A DNA stretch of 64,000 nucleotides from an uncultured Methanomethylovorans sp. (GCF_963678545.1 NZ_OY782870.1:2869276-2933275); one strand, 5' to 3'; shown: positions 33,649-43,653, counted from the first letter of the stretch. The notes: generated by a model not told the origin, from the sequence alone. Translations and numbers: made by a program.

Positions 33649-34422
33649 TTATTTCACCTTCCAAGGTGCCATATTCGATTTCCAAAGATCATTTAAGAAC
33701 AAATTATCCCTATAGGTATCCATACACTGCCAGAATCCTTTATGGTGATAGACTTTTAATTGACCATCTTTAGCAAGATTTGAAAGAGGAGATTTTTCTA
33801 GCACGCATGATTCATTCTCATCCAGATAGTCAAATATTTCTTTGTTAAATACAAAATATCCACCACTAATTGGTGCAACTCCAGTTTCAGGTTTTTCATC
33901 AAAACAAGTGACACAATCTCCTTCCAATCTTAATTCACCATATCTGGAAGGAGGATGAACTCCAGTAACTGTCCCGACCTTACCATGTTTTTGATGATAT
34001 TCCAAGAGTTTAGAAATATTCAAATCAGTTACTCCATCACCATAAGTTACCATAAAAGTATCGTCTTCGATATATTTCTGTACTCTTTTAATCCTTGCTC
34101 CAGTCATAGAAGTAAGGCCAGTATTTGCAAGCGTCACGTTCCAGTTATTCTCTTCTTTCGAATCGTGTAATGTTATATCACCTGTCGTAAGGTTTATTGA
34201 GAAGTCATTATTTCTCATTTTGTAGTTATAGAAATAATCTTTAATTACATCTCCTTTATACCCCAGACATAACACAAAATCAGTAAAACCATAGAAAGAG
34301 TATGTTTTCATTATATGCCATAGGATAGGATGCCCTCCAATTTCTACCATTGGTTTTGGTTTATACTCTGTTTCTTCCCTCAGACGGGTACCCATTCCTC
34401 CGCATAGTATCACAACTTTCAT
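33649..34422 (-). CDS. rfbF: Glucose-1-phosphate cytidylyltransferase
   Basis: Makes CDP-glucose from CTP and glucose-1-phosphate. It has 257 residues, the normal RfbF length. Seen: VILCGGMGTRLREETEYKPKPMVEIGG, YKGDVIKDYF, VTYGDGVTDLN with the metal Asp, GYFVFNKEIFDYLDE and WQCMDTYRDN near the C-terminus. The ATG at 34422 follows AGAGGTG with 5-nt spacing. A further ATG five codons upstream is less likely. The downstream rfbG gene starts immediately after its stop codon. Confidence 0.93.
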   Translation of the reverse strand: MKVVILCGGMGTRLREETEYKPKPMVEIGGHPILWHIMKTYSFYGFTDFVLCLGYKGDVIKDYFYNYKMRNNDFSINLTTGDITLHDSKEENNWNVTLANTGLTSMTGARIKRVQKYIEDDTFMVTYGDGVTDLNISKLLEYHQKHGKVGTVTGVHPPSRYGELRLEGDCVTCFDEKPETGVAPISGGYFVFNKEIFDYLDENESCVLEKSPLSNLAKDGQLKVYHHKGFWQCMDTYRDNLFLNDLWKSNMAPWKVK

Positions 34423-34518
34423 GTTTGCACCTCTCATTACATGATGCTATTGAAGCTAAACTTCATTTATATTATTTAATGCTGTTTCAGTAGAAGAGAA
34501 TTAATGTTCAAAGAATAA

Positions 34519-35748
34519 CTAGGTGAGCCGATTATATTCAGCTAACATGCCATAGAGTATTGTTGCTGGTTTATATTTATTATTGTATAAATTTCTGCTG
34601 TTCATTGATAATTTGTTGAACAAATTGACATCATCCATTATCAATAGTATTTTACTAGCTATATCATCTAAGTTATTTTTGTCTATGATAAAACCATTAA
34701 AATTATTTATCACTAATTCTGAAGTTGAACCTACATCATTCACTAATATCGGTTTTGAATAATAAAGTGCTTCAAGCAAAACCAAAGGCATTCCTTCAAC
34801 ATCTGAACACAACACAAAAATGTCAATTTTATCAATTACTTCAGTAATCAAACCAAAACCAGGGATGAATTGGGCATTGTTTTCAAGATGTAATTCTTTA
34901 ACCAATGATTTATACCTAGATTCTTCTTCGCCTCTGCCAATCAGCACTAATTGTGCATTTGGTTTTGATTTCACAATAATTCTTAACACTTTAATCAATA
35001 TATCTTGGTTCTTTTGAGGAGATAACCTTGCAATAACACCAAAACTTTCAGCATTCCGAGATGATGGAACAAAACTATATGGCAGCTCTTCTATTATAAA
35101 AGGAGATATAATGTAATCTTTATTCAGACCTTCATATTCTCTCAATTCGTCACCGATTATTTTTGATGGGACAAAGATCTTACTAAATGAGTTGAGATAT
35201 TTACTCATTTTTAGTCTTGGCATCCAGTTTTTTCTAAACTGGGGAGACGATATTTCTGTATATATTGATGGAATGTTAAATGATTTTTGAAGATAATAAG
35301 AAATGCCATATGTAGAATAATGATAAGAAGAGATTATATTAAAATTATGAAAAAAGTTATCGATAATAATTCGAAGAAATAATAGTGCCATACACATTTG
35401 GAATATAATCCTGTTTTCTATACTCACCAGGACTTTCTCCTTTGAGATTGGTTTTCTATATATACCAAATAAATTGGCGAGAATTAGAAGAGAATAAATG
35501 GGTACAGAGAGAGCATATTTAACTGCTTGAAGTAATAGCTTAATGAGCATAGAATAATCTTTTAACACAATATCGCAATCTCTGAACTTATCAGATAAAA
35601 TGCTAATATTATTCATTGGGCGGATCGAATACAAATAGACATTATATCCATTTTGGGCAAGGGTCGATAAATGAGAAAGTAATAATTTATCGGATCCACC
35701 TGTGATTAAGAGCGCCACAATTACACATACATTTTTTTGGTTAGTCAC
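34519..35748 (-). CDS. GT4-type (group 1) glycosyltransferase
   Basis: GT-B fold glycosyltransferase of 409 residues. Seen: an N-terminal half with LLITGGSDKLLLSHLSTLAQNGY, and a C-terminal GT4 donor site with GVIARLSPQKNQDILIK, LVLIGRGEEESRY and the E-x7-E region VEGMPLVLLEALYYSKPILV. The 8-bp overlap with the methyltransferase gene upstream implies coupling. By eye the coding is more AT-rich than flanking housekeeping genes. Acceptor and donor unknown. Confidence 0.87.
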   Translation of the reverse strand: MTNQKNVCVIVALLITGGSDKLLLSHLSTLAQNGYNVYLYSIRPMNNISILSDKFRDCDIVLKDYSMLIKLLLQAVKYALSVPIYSLLILANLFGIYRKPISKEKVLVSIENRIIFQMCMALLFLRIIIDNFFHNFNIISSYHYSTYGISYYLQKSFNIPSIYTEISSPQFRKNWMPRLKMSKYLNSFSKIFVPSKIIGDELREYEGLNKDYIISPFIIEELPYSFVPSSRNAESFGVIARLSPQKNQDILIKVLRIIVKSKPNAQLVLIGRGEEESRYKSLVKELHLENNAQFIPGFGLITEVIDKIDIFVLCSDVEGMPLVLLEALYYSKPILVNDVGSTSELVINNFNGFIIDKNNLDDIASKILLIMDDVNLFNKLSMNSRNLYNNKYKPATILYGMLAEYNRLT

Positions 35749-36502
35749 TTTTCTGATACACCCCCATAATATAACTTGAATAATAAGGGTGGTTTATCTT
35801 TCTTAAAAACCGGTTGTTGAAAATCAATATAGTAATATGAAATACTAATTTAAACCATACTGGAGACTTAGTTATATTAAATATAGCTGGTTCAAATCCC
35901 CCAATAGTATCTACAAATAAATTTTGACAACCTATGACCGTACCTAGCCTTTTGAAGTAATCCAAATTCATAATACTTAAATTATGATTCGGAATTAATT
36001 TATCATCTAAGTACTTATCAACTTGTTTTGCAATATAATAATTAAGACCGGTTAGTTTGGGAATTCCAAGTATAAGTATCCCATTTTCCTTTAAAAGATC
36101 TGCATGTCTTTTGCAAACTGAATCCGCATCATTAAAGTGTTCAATAAAACCTAAAGAAATTACAACGTCATATTTTTTTTCAATTCCCATGCTTAGAAAA
36201 TCGCCGGTATAAATATTATATCCAGTTATCCCACATACATCCAAATTTTCCCTTGTTTTTTTGGATGCCGCCTCGATGTATTCACAACCATCCACTGAAT
36301 AATTGAAATTTTCTGATAAATAAATTAACCATTTTCCTGGTGCACAACCCACTTCAAAAGCCCTTTTTTGAATATCTGTAGTAAGAAATCTATTCAAAAT
36401 TGTTGCTATATTAGCATCATTAGAAAAATTCAAATTAACTTTATTGGGAACAGCAACACCGTCCCAAAATGCCTCCCAATACTGCTTCTCAGTAAGTTTC
36501 AT
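35741..36502 (-). CDS. Class I SAM-dependent methyltransferase
   Basis: Methyltransferase of 253 residues. Seen: motif I AFEVGCAPGKWLIYLSE (the GxxPG variant of GxGxG), CEYIEAASKKTRENLDV, and VVISLGFIEHFND as motif II/post-I, with a C-terminal cap region. AGAGGT precedes the ATG at 36502. Located among glycosyltransferases and just downstream of the flippase, it may O- or N-methylate a sugar or the glycan terminus (inference). Confidence 0.85.
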   Translation of the reverse strand: MKLTEKQYWEAFWDGVAVPNKVNLNFSNDANIATILNRFLTTDIQKRAFEVGCAPGKWLIYLSENFNYSVDGCEYIEAASKKTRENLDVCGITGYNIYTGDFLSMGIEKKYDVVISLGFIEHFNDADSVCKRHADLLKENGILILGIPKLTGLNYYIAKQVDKYLDDKLIPNHNLSIMNLDYFKRLGTVIGCQNLFVDTIGGFEPAIFNITKSPVWFKLVFHITILIFNNRFLRKINHPYYSSYIMGVYQKSD

Positions 36503-36580
36503 ATACTAAACCTCTTACAAATATAAGTCCATCTGCATATAAATTAAATGGATTAATATAACATATTGCCCGCAAACAAT

Positions 36581-38065
36581 TCACAACCAAGCTGGCCATA
36601 TACTCCCAATACCCATCCCCTCTGCAATATTTTTCATTTCAGCATACACATTCTGATCAAATTTCAATATAAGAATACAATACGCAGCTCCACCGATCGC
36701 AACAGCCAGCAGTGTAACCCAAACATTTGAAAGAGGTATAAACAGGCGGTATACTCCAACAAGTATACCCATCGCAATTGATGCCTTCATGATATTCAAT
36801 ATATTGCGATGCTCCAATCTAATCACAATTAATCTTGATAATGCACGCTTGGCAAGTGTAGCATTCAATGCCATTGTTACAAAAGTTGCTATTGCTGCAC
36901 CGCTTATGCCCATAATAGGAATAAGAAGCGCATTCAACAGGATATTAGCACCGATACCTACCATTGTAACCTTAAAGGATTCTTTTGGATGGTCTAAAGC
37001 ATCAAGATACATTGTGAAAAAATATTGGAACACATTGACTATCTGTACACCCATCAATATGATCAATGTAAAATATCCTTTAGCAAATTCTGCACCGTAG
37101 AATAGATAAAGCAATTTATCCCCCAATAATAAGCCACCAATGAACACAGGAACTGCCAGTATTAAGGAATAACTCATCGCATTTGATAGAGATACTTGTA
37201 CTGATTCTACCTCTCCATTTTTGCCCCATCTACTAACCCTTGGCCATAAGGTATTACGGAGGGCATAGGTAGCAAAAGTTGCAACCATTGTGAACTGAAG
37301 TGCTATCCTATAGACACCTACATTGGCATTATCCATAAAATAGCCAATCATAAGAGTGTCAGCCTGTGAGAACACCAGCGACCCAGTTGACGTGAGGAAT
37401 AACCAAAACGAAAATACAAATAAACTTTTCACATGTTGCCACTTGAATGAAACGAAATTTAAATCAAAAAAACGAAATTCAATCACCGCTGCAAGGAGAG
37501 TTCCTGCAATCAGTCCACCAGCAAGGCCTCCAGCTTCATATCCAAAGTATATGCCCAGAACCTGGAAAAAAATACGTGAAATGTTACCTATGCCAGCACA
37601 GGTCATACGTAACCCAATTTTACCAGAACCTGCAACTCCACTTGAGATGGAACCTGCTATCAAAGAAACAAATAAAGATAGAATTAACCATACAAACATA
37701 CCCGAGTTATTGAGATCGATAAAGTAGGCTCTGAATACAAGCAACAAAATAAAAGATATTGATGTAAAAACCAATAGCAGTACAAAGTATGCAGTGAAAT
37801 AGGCATCCGGTTCTTCCCCTTCACTTATACGCTTGACTGCAGCTCCTCCAAAACCACCATCTGAAACCATACTGAAAATTCCAGTATATGCTACGAAAAT
37901 GAAGTATGAACCCAGGATTGAAGCACCTACACTTCTTGCAAAATAAATGGTACTTAAAAAGCCTATGGCTGTAAATGCAATTTGCCAGAAAAAGGATATG
38001 AGACTCTGGCGTTGTATGGGGCTTATACCCATTATTCGAGAGATTAGCGTATGAATTTTTGACAT
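36581..38065 (-). CDS. Wzx-type polysaccharide flippase (MOP superfamily)
   Basis: Membrane exporter of 494 residues with about 14 helices, the typical Wzx/RfbX length. Seen: SLISFFWQIAFTAIGFLSTIYFARSVGASILGSYF at the N-terminus, a central repeat with SGSLVFSQADTLMIGYF, and DHPKESFKVTMVGIGANILLNALLIPIMGISGAAIAT, the signature second-half region. It would move lipid-linked glycans to the outer face, where AglB (52.5 kb) could use them. It stands between 78- and 114-bp gaps, so it may be its own unit. Confidence 0.92.
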   Translation of the reverse strand: MSKIHTLISRIMGISPIQRQSLISFFWQIAFTAIGFLSTIYFARSVGASILGSYFIFVAYTGIFSMVSDGGFGGAAVKRISEGEEPDAYFTAYFVLLLVFTSISFILLLVFRAYFIDLNNSGMFVWLILSLFVSLIAGSISSGVAGSGKIGLRMTCAGIGNISRIFFQVLGIYFGYEAGGLAGGLIAGTLLAAVIEFRFFDLNFVSFKWQHVKSLFVFSFWLFLTSTGSLVFSQADTLMIGYFMDNANVGVYRIALQFTMVATFATYALRNTLWPRVSRWGKNGEVESVQVSLSNAMSYSLILAVPVFIGGLLLGDKLLYLFYGAEFAKGYFTLIILMGVQIVNVFQYFFTMYLDALDHPKESFKVTMVGIGANILLNALLIPIMGISGAAIATFVTMALNATLAKRALSRLIVIRLEHRNILNIMKASIAMGILVGVYRLFIPLSNVWVTLLAVAIGGAAYCILILKFDQNVYAEMKNIAEGMGIGSIWPAWL

Positions 38066-38179
38066 AGATCAAATAATTAAGTACTTAGATAGTTCTGTAA
38101 CTCGCATTTGACTCGTCGTCAATTAGATCATTATTTTAATGGATAACATTTGAGATAATCAATAGGAATATACATTAAA

Positions 38180-40183
38180 TTATTTTACATAATCATTCTT
38201 GGAAGGAACAAAATGTTCAATGATTTTCCTGAGTTCTTGTCCAGCTTTTACTCTAGCACTGCCATTTTTGAGCGATAAACCATATATTTCTATAAACTCC
38301 GTATTGTTCAAATCGGCTTTGTAGACTCCACTATTTAAGTATGTATCCAATTCAGAGAGATAATCATCCAGATCCTGAAGACAAATAGCACGCTTAGACA
38401 ATAAAGTGTGCGCATCTTCATTATAATGAACATGCCCTGTATAAACAAAAATAGGCTTTTTTGTCATAAGTGCCTGTACTATTGTTGTAAAAGGAAGATC
38501 AATAATTACGGCATCAGTTGTTTGTAATAACTCCGGGAATGTTTTTTCACGCCTTATGAATTTAAAATTACTATATCCTTTGTCTGATACATAAGATTCT
38601 AAGATATGGGTACCAGTAGTGGAAGGATGCAATTTTATAGTTATTGATTTCTCTGGATGTTTCCCTAAAACATCTACAATCGATTTTTGTGTTTGCCAGA
38701 AAAGATTATCTGAAAACGGTGGGAAAGTGGAAATACTAGTATCAGTTTCTAAATAGGAAGTTGTAGCAAAAAGAATCTGCATTTCCTCACATCTATCTGA
38801 AACTATATTAATTCCGTTTGGAGCAATACATTCCAATGAAGAAGAACCTACAGATACAAGTACCGTACCATATTTTTCAGCGTCATTCTGAAGACTATCA
38901 ATAACACCATTTCCAAATACAAAATGAAAATCCGAGTTTATGAAGTCGCAATAACTAAGAATTGGATGCAATTCATTCATACCATAGCCACCGTGCTGCC
39001 ACGTAATTACCGGTATATAGGAATTATGTGCTGCTTGTGCAACTGAATGGCCTACACATGTTGAAAATGTTGAAGCAATAACCGCTTTAATTCGTTTATT
39101 TTCTATCAAGGACATAGTCTCTTTAATAGCTATGAGACAAGATACACTCATTTGTTTCACAAGATACTCAAATCTATCTTTGACCATGACACTAAAATCT
39201 ATATTAGTCAAAACAAAGAAAGATTTGAAGTCAGAATTTTCTTCTAATTTGAACCATGTCTCGCTAAGATTTGCAATAGCAATGCCACTTGATTTATTCA
39301 AATAATCAAAATTATCTAAGGTTCTAAATATTGGATGTATACCTTCAGAAATTAAGTTGTCATAACTGTCATCCCAATTATAGCCCGATCCATATAAAAG
39401 AACTGGCAAACCTTTTTTTTGGAAAAGACTACGACTTAACCAGTATAGAGGTCCAATTATACCTTTTTTTTGGGCATTAAGTGCAAGATCATATAAAATA
39501 GGGTGTTTTGTTAACCATACTTTCAATTTTGCTTTAATAGTTGAAGAAAAAAGAGGAGTCGTTAATTCGCAACTATTGTTATCGTGTCGAACGGGGTTTG
39601 TTAACATTTTGACTGAAAAATTCCAATCACTAAGTGTTAAGAGCTGTGAATATAATGATTCCTTATGATCAAAAAGTAGGTAAGGAGCTGAAGCACAACT
39701 ACCAAAAGGATACTTAAGAGAATCATAAACATATACTACAGAAGGACTTTCACTAGTCGTTATTTTTGACAATTGAAAAATCCGAATGGTTATAGCATCA
39801 TAAAATATTTTTATTGAATAGAAACTAAAAAGCCCTGGATTAATATTAAGATCTTCAAATTCAGGAATATGTTGCTGAATTTCTAAATCTATCATATTAC
39901 ATATATCTTCTACTATTTTGAAATTATTTAACCCTAATTTGAATAGTTCTTCTGGATCATAGTATTCTTCAGGAATATTATAAGAGATTCCGTTTTTATC
40001 AAGTTCATACATTACACTTGGAGTGAGTGCAATTACTAATTTCTCACCTTCAATTTCGTTAATCCGATTCAAAAAATCAGTTACTTGATCTACACTTTCT
40101 AGTAATATTAGAACTTTAATTTTTCCCATAGATTGTGGTGAGGATACGCCCTCGATTAGTGTTGGTAATGAAAAAACGTCCAA
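38180..40183 (-). CDS. Large putative GT-B glycan-synthesis protein, family not identified
   Basis: Protein of 667 residues. Seen: a Rossmann-like N-terminal region, and a C-terminal half with TWQHGGYGMNE, FVFGNG, the ITIKLHPS motif and AVIIDLPFTTIVQALMTKKPIFVYTG. These resemble the QHG/KLHP/D...E..KP pattern of CDP-glycerol glycerophosphotransferase- and KpsC/S-like GT-B enzymes; the assignment is by motif only. No membrane helix is evident. A TTG start at 40183 follows AGAGGT with 5-nt spacing; an ATG 18 codons in lacks a ribosome site. By eye it is AT-rich. In bacterial sps loci a CDP-glycerol-transferase-like gene (spsB) sits beside the same neighbours. Confidence 0.65.
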   Translation of the reverse strand: MDVFSLPTLIEGVSSPQSMGKIKVLILLESVDQVTDFLNRINEIEGEKLVIALTPSVMYELDKNGISYNIPEEYYDPEELFKLGLNNFKIVEDICNMIDLEIQQHIPEFEDLNINPGLFSFYSIKIFYDAITIRIFQLSKITTSESPSVVYVYDSLKYPFGSCASAPYLLFDHKESLYSQLLTLSDWNFSVKMLTNPVRHDNNSCELTTPLFSSTIKAKLKVWLTKHPILYDLALNAQKKGIIGPLYWLSRSLFQKKGLPVLLYGSGYNWDDSYDNLISEGIHPIFRTLDNFDYLNKSSGIAIANLSETWFKLEENSDFKSFFVLTNIDFSVMVKDRFEYLVKQMSVSCLIAIKETMSLIENKRIKAVIASTFSTCVGHSVAQAAHNSYIPVITWQHGGYGMNELHPILSYCDFINSDFHFVFGNGVIDSLQNDAEKYGTVLVSVGSSSLECIAPNGINIVSDRCEEMQILFATTSYLETDTSISTFPPFSDNLFWQTQKSIVDVLGKHPEKSITIKLHPSTTGTHILESYVSDKGYSNFKFIRREKTFPELLQTTDAVIIDLPFTTIVQALMTKKPIFVYTGHVHYNEDAHTLLSKRAICLQDLDDYLSELDTYLNSGVYKADLNNTEFIEIYGLSLKNGSARVKAGQELRKIIEHFVPSKNDYVK

Positions 40184-40266
40184 TTATAACCTCTATCAAT
40201 GAGATTGTTCTAATAAAATATACTAATTACATTTCTGAAATAACTCATCAAATGGATAATTGGATG

Positions 40267-41445
40267 TTAAAATTTATCCAATTCACCTATTGTTTGCCTA
40301 AGGATTTCTGCTTGTTCTTTGGCGTGATCTAAACTTTCATAATTTGTCTTCAACTGGATCATTTTCGGTTGAATATCTTCAGCTATTGGACACAAACCAT
40401 TTTTATATTCAATTCCATTCTCAAATTTCATTCCACGAATAGCTGGCTCTGTATATGTTAACTTCCAAGCTGCATAATATGAATCCCCACCATTTTTCAG
40501 ATATGTCTCACGGAATTGGCTCCATGAAATTTTTGATTTTAGAGATTCTAATTTCATTGCGTATGTGAAATAGCTATTAACTGAATACTCGGGAGTTTTT
40601 TGTGGGCATAACCATTCACAATTGCCTACAGCATCTGAATATATTTTTGCAATTTTAATTCTGCGATCTACAAAGATATCAAGTTGCTCAAGTTGAGCTA
40701 ATCCCATAGCTGCACATACTTCTGGTAGCCTATAATTTGGTGAAACAAAAAGATGCCTTTCAAAATTTGGGTCCTGAATTATCTCTTTTGGAGGTTTAGC
40801 TTCATAAGCCCCTGCTTTTAGTGTAGAATAACCAAGAATGCTAAATTTACGTGCTTTTTCTGCTAATTCCTTATCATTAGTAACCAGCATACCACCATTT
40901 CCAGTAGTCATATGTTTTGATCTTTCAAAACTAAAAATTCCCATGTGACCAATAGTTCCAGCTGTTTTACCTTTGTACTTTCCTAAGAAGCATTGTGCAC
41001 AATCTTCCAGTACAAAAATATCATTTTTCTCTGCAATTTCCATTATTGGATCCATTTCAGCAGGCAGTCCATAAAGGGATACAGGAATGATTGCTTTTGT
41101 CTTATTAGTTATTTTGTTTTCAATATCTTCATAGTTTATATTGAATGTATCTGGATCAATATCTGCAAAAACCGGTATTCCACCAAGATACATAACCGAA
41201 AATGCAGTAGATGCAAATGTTAAGGGTGGAACTATTACTTCATCCCCTGGACCAATTTCCATTGCTCCAAGACATGAATGAAGCGCAGAAGTTCCGGAGT
41301 TTACACCAACAGCATATTTAACACCCATTTTTGTTGCAAATTTGCTTTCGAATTTTTGGTTCATAACCCCAGTCAAACCTGAATCTATTGCCTCTTTAAT
41401 ATAATCCAATTCTTTTTGACCGACACGCCATAATTTTTCACTCAT
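40267..41445 (-). CDS. DegT/DnrJ/EryC1/StrS aminotransferase (PseC/SpsC-like)
   Basis: PLP-dependent sugar aminotransferase of 392 residues. Seen: VNSGTSALHSCLGAMEIGPGDEVIVPPLTFASTA, EDCAQCFLG, and FSFERSKHMTTGNGGM with the PLP Lys near residue 176. Family relatives act on UDP-4-keto-6-deoxy-HexNAc. The ATG at 41445 lies inside an 8-bp overlap with the cytidylyltransferase gene. A frame extension to 41511 would overlap it by 74 bp and seems unlikely. With the PseB-, SpsD-, SpsE- and SpsF-like genes it belongs to a nonulosonate pathway. Confidence 0.87.
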   Translation of the reverse strand: MSEKLWRVGQKELDYIKEAIDSGLTGVMNQKFESKFATKMGVKYAVGVNSGTSALHSCLGAMEIGPGDEVIVPPLTFASTAFSVMYLGGIPVFADIDPDTFNINYEDIENKITNKTKAIIPVSLYGLPAEMDPIMEIAEKNDIFVLEDCAQCFLGKYKGKTAGTIGHMGIFSFERSKHMTTGNGGMLVTNDKELAEKARKFSILGYSTLKAGAYEAKPPKEIIQDPNFERHLFVSPNYRLPEVCAAMGLAQLEQLDIFVDRRIKIAKIYSDAVGNCEWLCPQKTPEYSVNSYFTYAMKLESLKSKISWSQFRETYLKNGGDSYYAAWKLTYTEPAIRGMKFENGIEYKNGLCPIAEDIQPKMIQLKTNYESLDHAKEQAEILRQTIGELDKF

Positions 41446-42187
41446 TATATACCACATCCCATTTTTTTTGAGAGATTTCTTTATTAATATTTTGTATTTC
41501 AGGACGCTCACGCAATAATTGAAGAATACTTTGCATTAAGAAAATCTCATTTTCGTTATACAAATGCCTATATACTGTTTCTACAAACTCAAAATCCTCT
41601 TTTGTGTCCACAGTCCATCTTAAAGTAGAAAGGTTTTCTCCAGTGTATTCATAATTTTTCAAATTAAATATCTGAGGATTACTCCAAATGTATGGAGTAA
41701 CGTGCTCTCGATATATCTGCCTCTCTGCTTCCATCCAAGCCTTAGAAAGTGATTTGAATGAAAAAACTTCGATATCAAGTCCTATTGGATAAGTTGGAAT
41801 TATAGTATTACTAATGTAATCATATTTTCCTGAAGCACCTATATACTCATGCAGAATTTCATCTATAATCTGAGGATCTTTTAATGGATCATCCGCAGTA
41901 ATTCTAACTATGACATCCGCATCATATTTTTTTGCAGCCTGATAATATCTATCTAATACATCTTCTGAGCTTCCTCTATAGAATTCAACATGATGTTCTT
42001 TTGCATAATCACTAATGATATTGTCCTCTGATTTTTGTGTAGTTGCTATCACAATCTGATCAATCATCTTTGATGCTTGAACTCTTGTGATAATATGCTC
42101 TAACATGGGTTTACCCAACAATGGCTTCATAACTTTCCCAGGAAGCCTTGTTGATCCCATTCTCGCCTGAATTATGGCCAAACGCAT
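41438..42187 (-). CDS. SpsF-type cytidylyltransferase (CMP-sugar synthetase family)
   Basis: Protein of 249 residues in the CMP-Kdo/acylneuraminate cytidylyltransferase superfamily, SpsF branch. Seen: IIQARMGSTRLPGKVMKPLLGKPMLEHII (nucleotide-binding loop), YRGSSEDVLDRYYQAA, RITADDPLKDP with the metal Asp and LRWTVDTKEDFE. It probably activates the nonulosonic acid made by the NeuB-family enzyme as a CMP-sugar. The start overlaps the aldo/keto reductase stop by one base and its end overlaps the aminotransferase gene. Confidence 0.87.
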   Translation of the reverse strand: MRLAIIQARMGSTRLPGKVMKPLLGKPMLEHIITRVQASKMIDQIVIATTQKSEDNIISDYAKEHHVEFYRGSSEDVLDRYYQAAKKYDADVIVRITADDPLKDPQIIDEILHEYIGASGKYDYISNTIIPTYPIGLDIEVFSFKSLSKAWMEAERQIYREHVTPYIWSNPQIFNLKNYEYTGENLSTLRWTVDTKEDFEFVETVYRHLYNENEIFLMQSILQLLRERPEIQNINKEISQKKWDVVYNE

Positions 42188-43080
42188 TATCTTTGCACCT
42201 TCCAGTTTGTCGGCAGGATCATATTTTCATCATCTTCACATAGTGAATCAAGTTCATGAAGCACATTCTTAACATTAGAACAATATACAGAAGACGAAAT
42301 AATTTCCTGTAAGTTTTGAGTACTGTCAACACCAACAACTACCCTATCTACAAATTCATTTAGAACAACAAAATTCAAACACAACGCTGCTATTGGAACA
42401 TTCATCTTAGCAGCTAGTGAATGAAGAGTTGCTATTTTGCTTTGAATTTTAGAAAAATATCCATCCAGTTCAGATGGCTTTTTGAATACCAATCCTTGCA
42501 AGAAGGTGGACCTGACAAAAATTTCCACTCCTCTTTGTTTAAGGATTGAGAAAAACGGCTCAAAACGCCTGTCAAAAACATTGTATGGCACCTGAACTAT
42601 ATCAAATTTTAGATTACTACTAATAATGTTTTCAAGTTCTGATGGGTAATAGAGGGAAAGACCTATTTTTTCTACCCGACCTTCAGATCTTAGTTCATTT
42701 AATGTCTCCCATATTTCAGGATTTTGCATGCAATGTTGGAAGCTGTGGCACATATAACCGTATAATCTGTTAACATTCAACCTCTGTAACGATGAATCAA
42801 ATATAGTAATTACTTCTTCGGGATTGCATTCTGGCAATTTAGAGATGATTTTAAATTGATTTCCACATTTTTTGATGAAATTCCCAATAACCTGTTCACT
42901 ATTGCCATATACATAAGCTGTATCTAGAATACTAATTCCAGATATTATGGCCTCTTGCAGTATCTCAAACACCTTTGTTTCAGGTATTTGTCCATTTTTA
43001 TTATTGATGCCATAGTCTAATCCAAATTGTACAGTCCCTAGTGCAATTTTATTATTAATAGTAATAGGAGTATCGATCAT
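42187..43080 (-). CDS. Aldo/keto reductase
   Basis: NADPH-dependent reductase of 297 residues with a TIM-barrel fold. Seen: KIALGTVQFGLDYGINN, ISILDTAYVYGNSE with the catalytic Asp and Tyr, IISKLPEC with the catalytic Lys, and GYMCHSFQHC with His. The C-terminal VVGVDSTQNLQEII matches the cofactor loop. It is encoded between the GNAT gene and spsF-like gene in the nonulosonate block, where no such enzyme is required by the standard Pse or Leg pathways. It may reduce a keto sugar or stand in for another step. Confidence 0.85.
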   Translation of the reverse strand: MIDTPITINNKIALGTVQFGLDYGINNKNGQIPETKVFEILQEAIISGISILDTAYVYGNSEQVIGNFIKKCGNQFKIISKLPECNPEEVITIFDSSLQRLNVNRLYGYMCHSFQHCMQNPEIWETLNELRSEGRVEKIGLSLYYPSELENIISSNLKFDIVQVPYNVFDRRFEPFFSILKQRGVEIFVRSTFLQGLVFKKPSELDGYFSKIQSKIATLHSLAAKMNVPIAALCLNFVVLNEFVDRVVVGVDSTQNLQEIISSSVYCSNVKNVLHELDSLCEDDENMILPTNWKVQR

Positions 43081-43122
43081 TCACATTCCCTGATTCATTT
43101 AGATATATGATTTATACGATGC

Positions 43123-43653
43123 TTAACTTAAATATTCAGTATTGAGCAAACTATAGAATAATGAATCGTGCCATTTTCCCTCTGACCAGTGTGTTTCACG
43201 ATGAATACCCTCAAGTTTAAATCCTATCTTGTCAAAAAAAATCTTTTTAGTCTCATCGAAACTGTAAATTTCAGCCCATAATCTGTGTAATCCAAGTTCC
43301 TCAAAACCATAGCGAGCCATAATTGACCCAGCGTCTGGACCGAATTTATCATCAAGATATAAATCGTCAACTCCAATATAGATCGAAAAATCTGCGTTTT
43401 TATTGATCCAATCTATGTAACACAATCCACATGCTCCAAGCAATCTATTATTTTCAAGTTCAATAATAGAAAACATGATGGTTTTAGGATCATTCATAAC
43501 CATCTTTTCATACCAATTATTTTGGTTTTCCATGCTCAATTCGCGATATTCACGAAAATAACGACGAAATTCTGGCCTATTACGGAATTCTAATAATTGA
43601 GGTAAATCAGCACGCTCTATAGCCCGCAGACCAACATAGCAGCCCTTTAACAT
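43123..43653 (-). CDS. GNAT N-acetyltransferase (PseH/SpsD-like)
   Basis: Acetyltransferase of 176 residues. Seen: LRAIERADLPQLLEFRN at the start and YIGVDDLYLDDKFGPDAGSIMARYGFEELGLHRLWAEIYS covering the acetyl-CoA loop and beta-bulge, then KIFFDKIGFKLEGIHRE, all typical of RimJ/PseH-like GNAT proteins. Its start overlaps the NeuB-family gene by 7 bp. N-acetylation of a 4-amino sugar is the expected job by analogy with SpsD and PseH. Confidence 0.85.
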   Translation of the reverse strand: MLKGCYVGLRAIERADLPQLLEFRNRPEFRRYFREYRELSMENQNNWYEKMVMNDPKTIMFSIIELENNRLLGACGLCYIDWINKNADFSIYIGVDDLYLDDKFGPDAGSIMARYGFEELGLHRLWAEIYSFDETKKIFFDKIGFKLEGIHRETHWSEGKWHDSLFYSLLNTEYLS

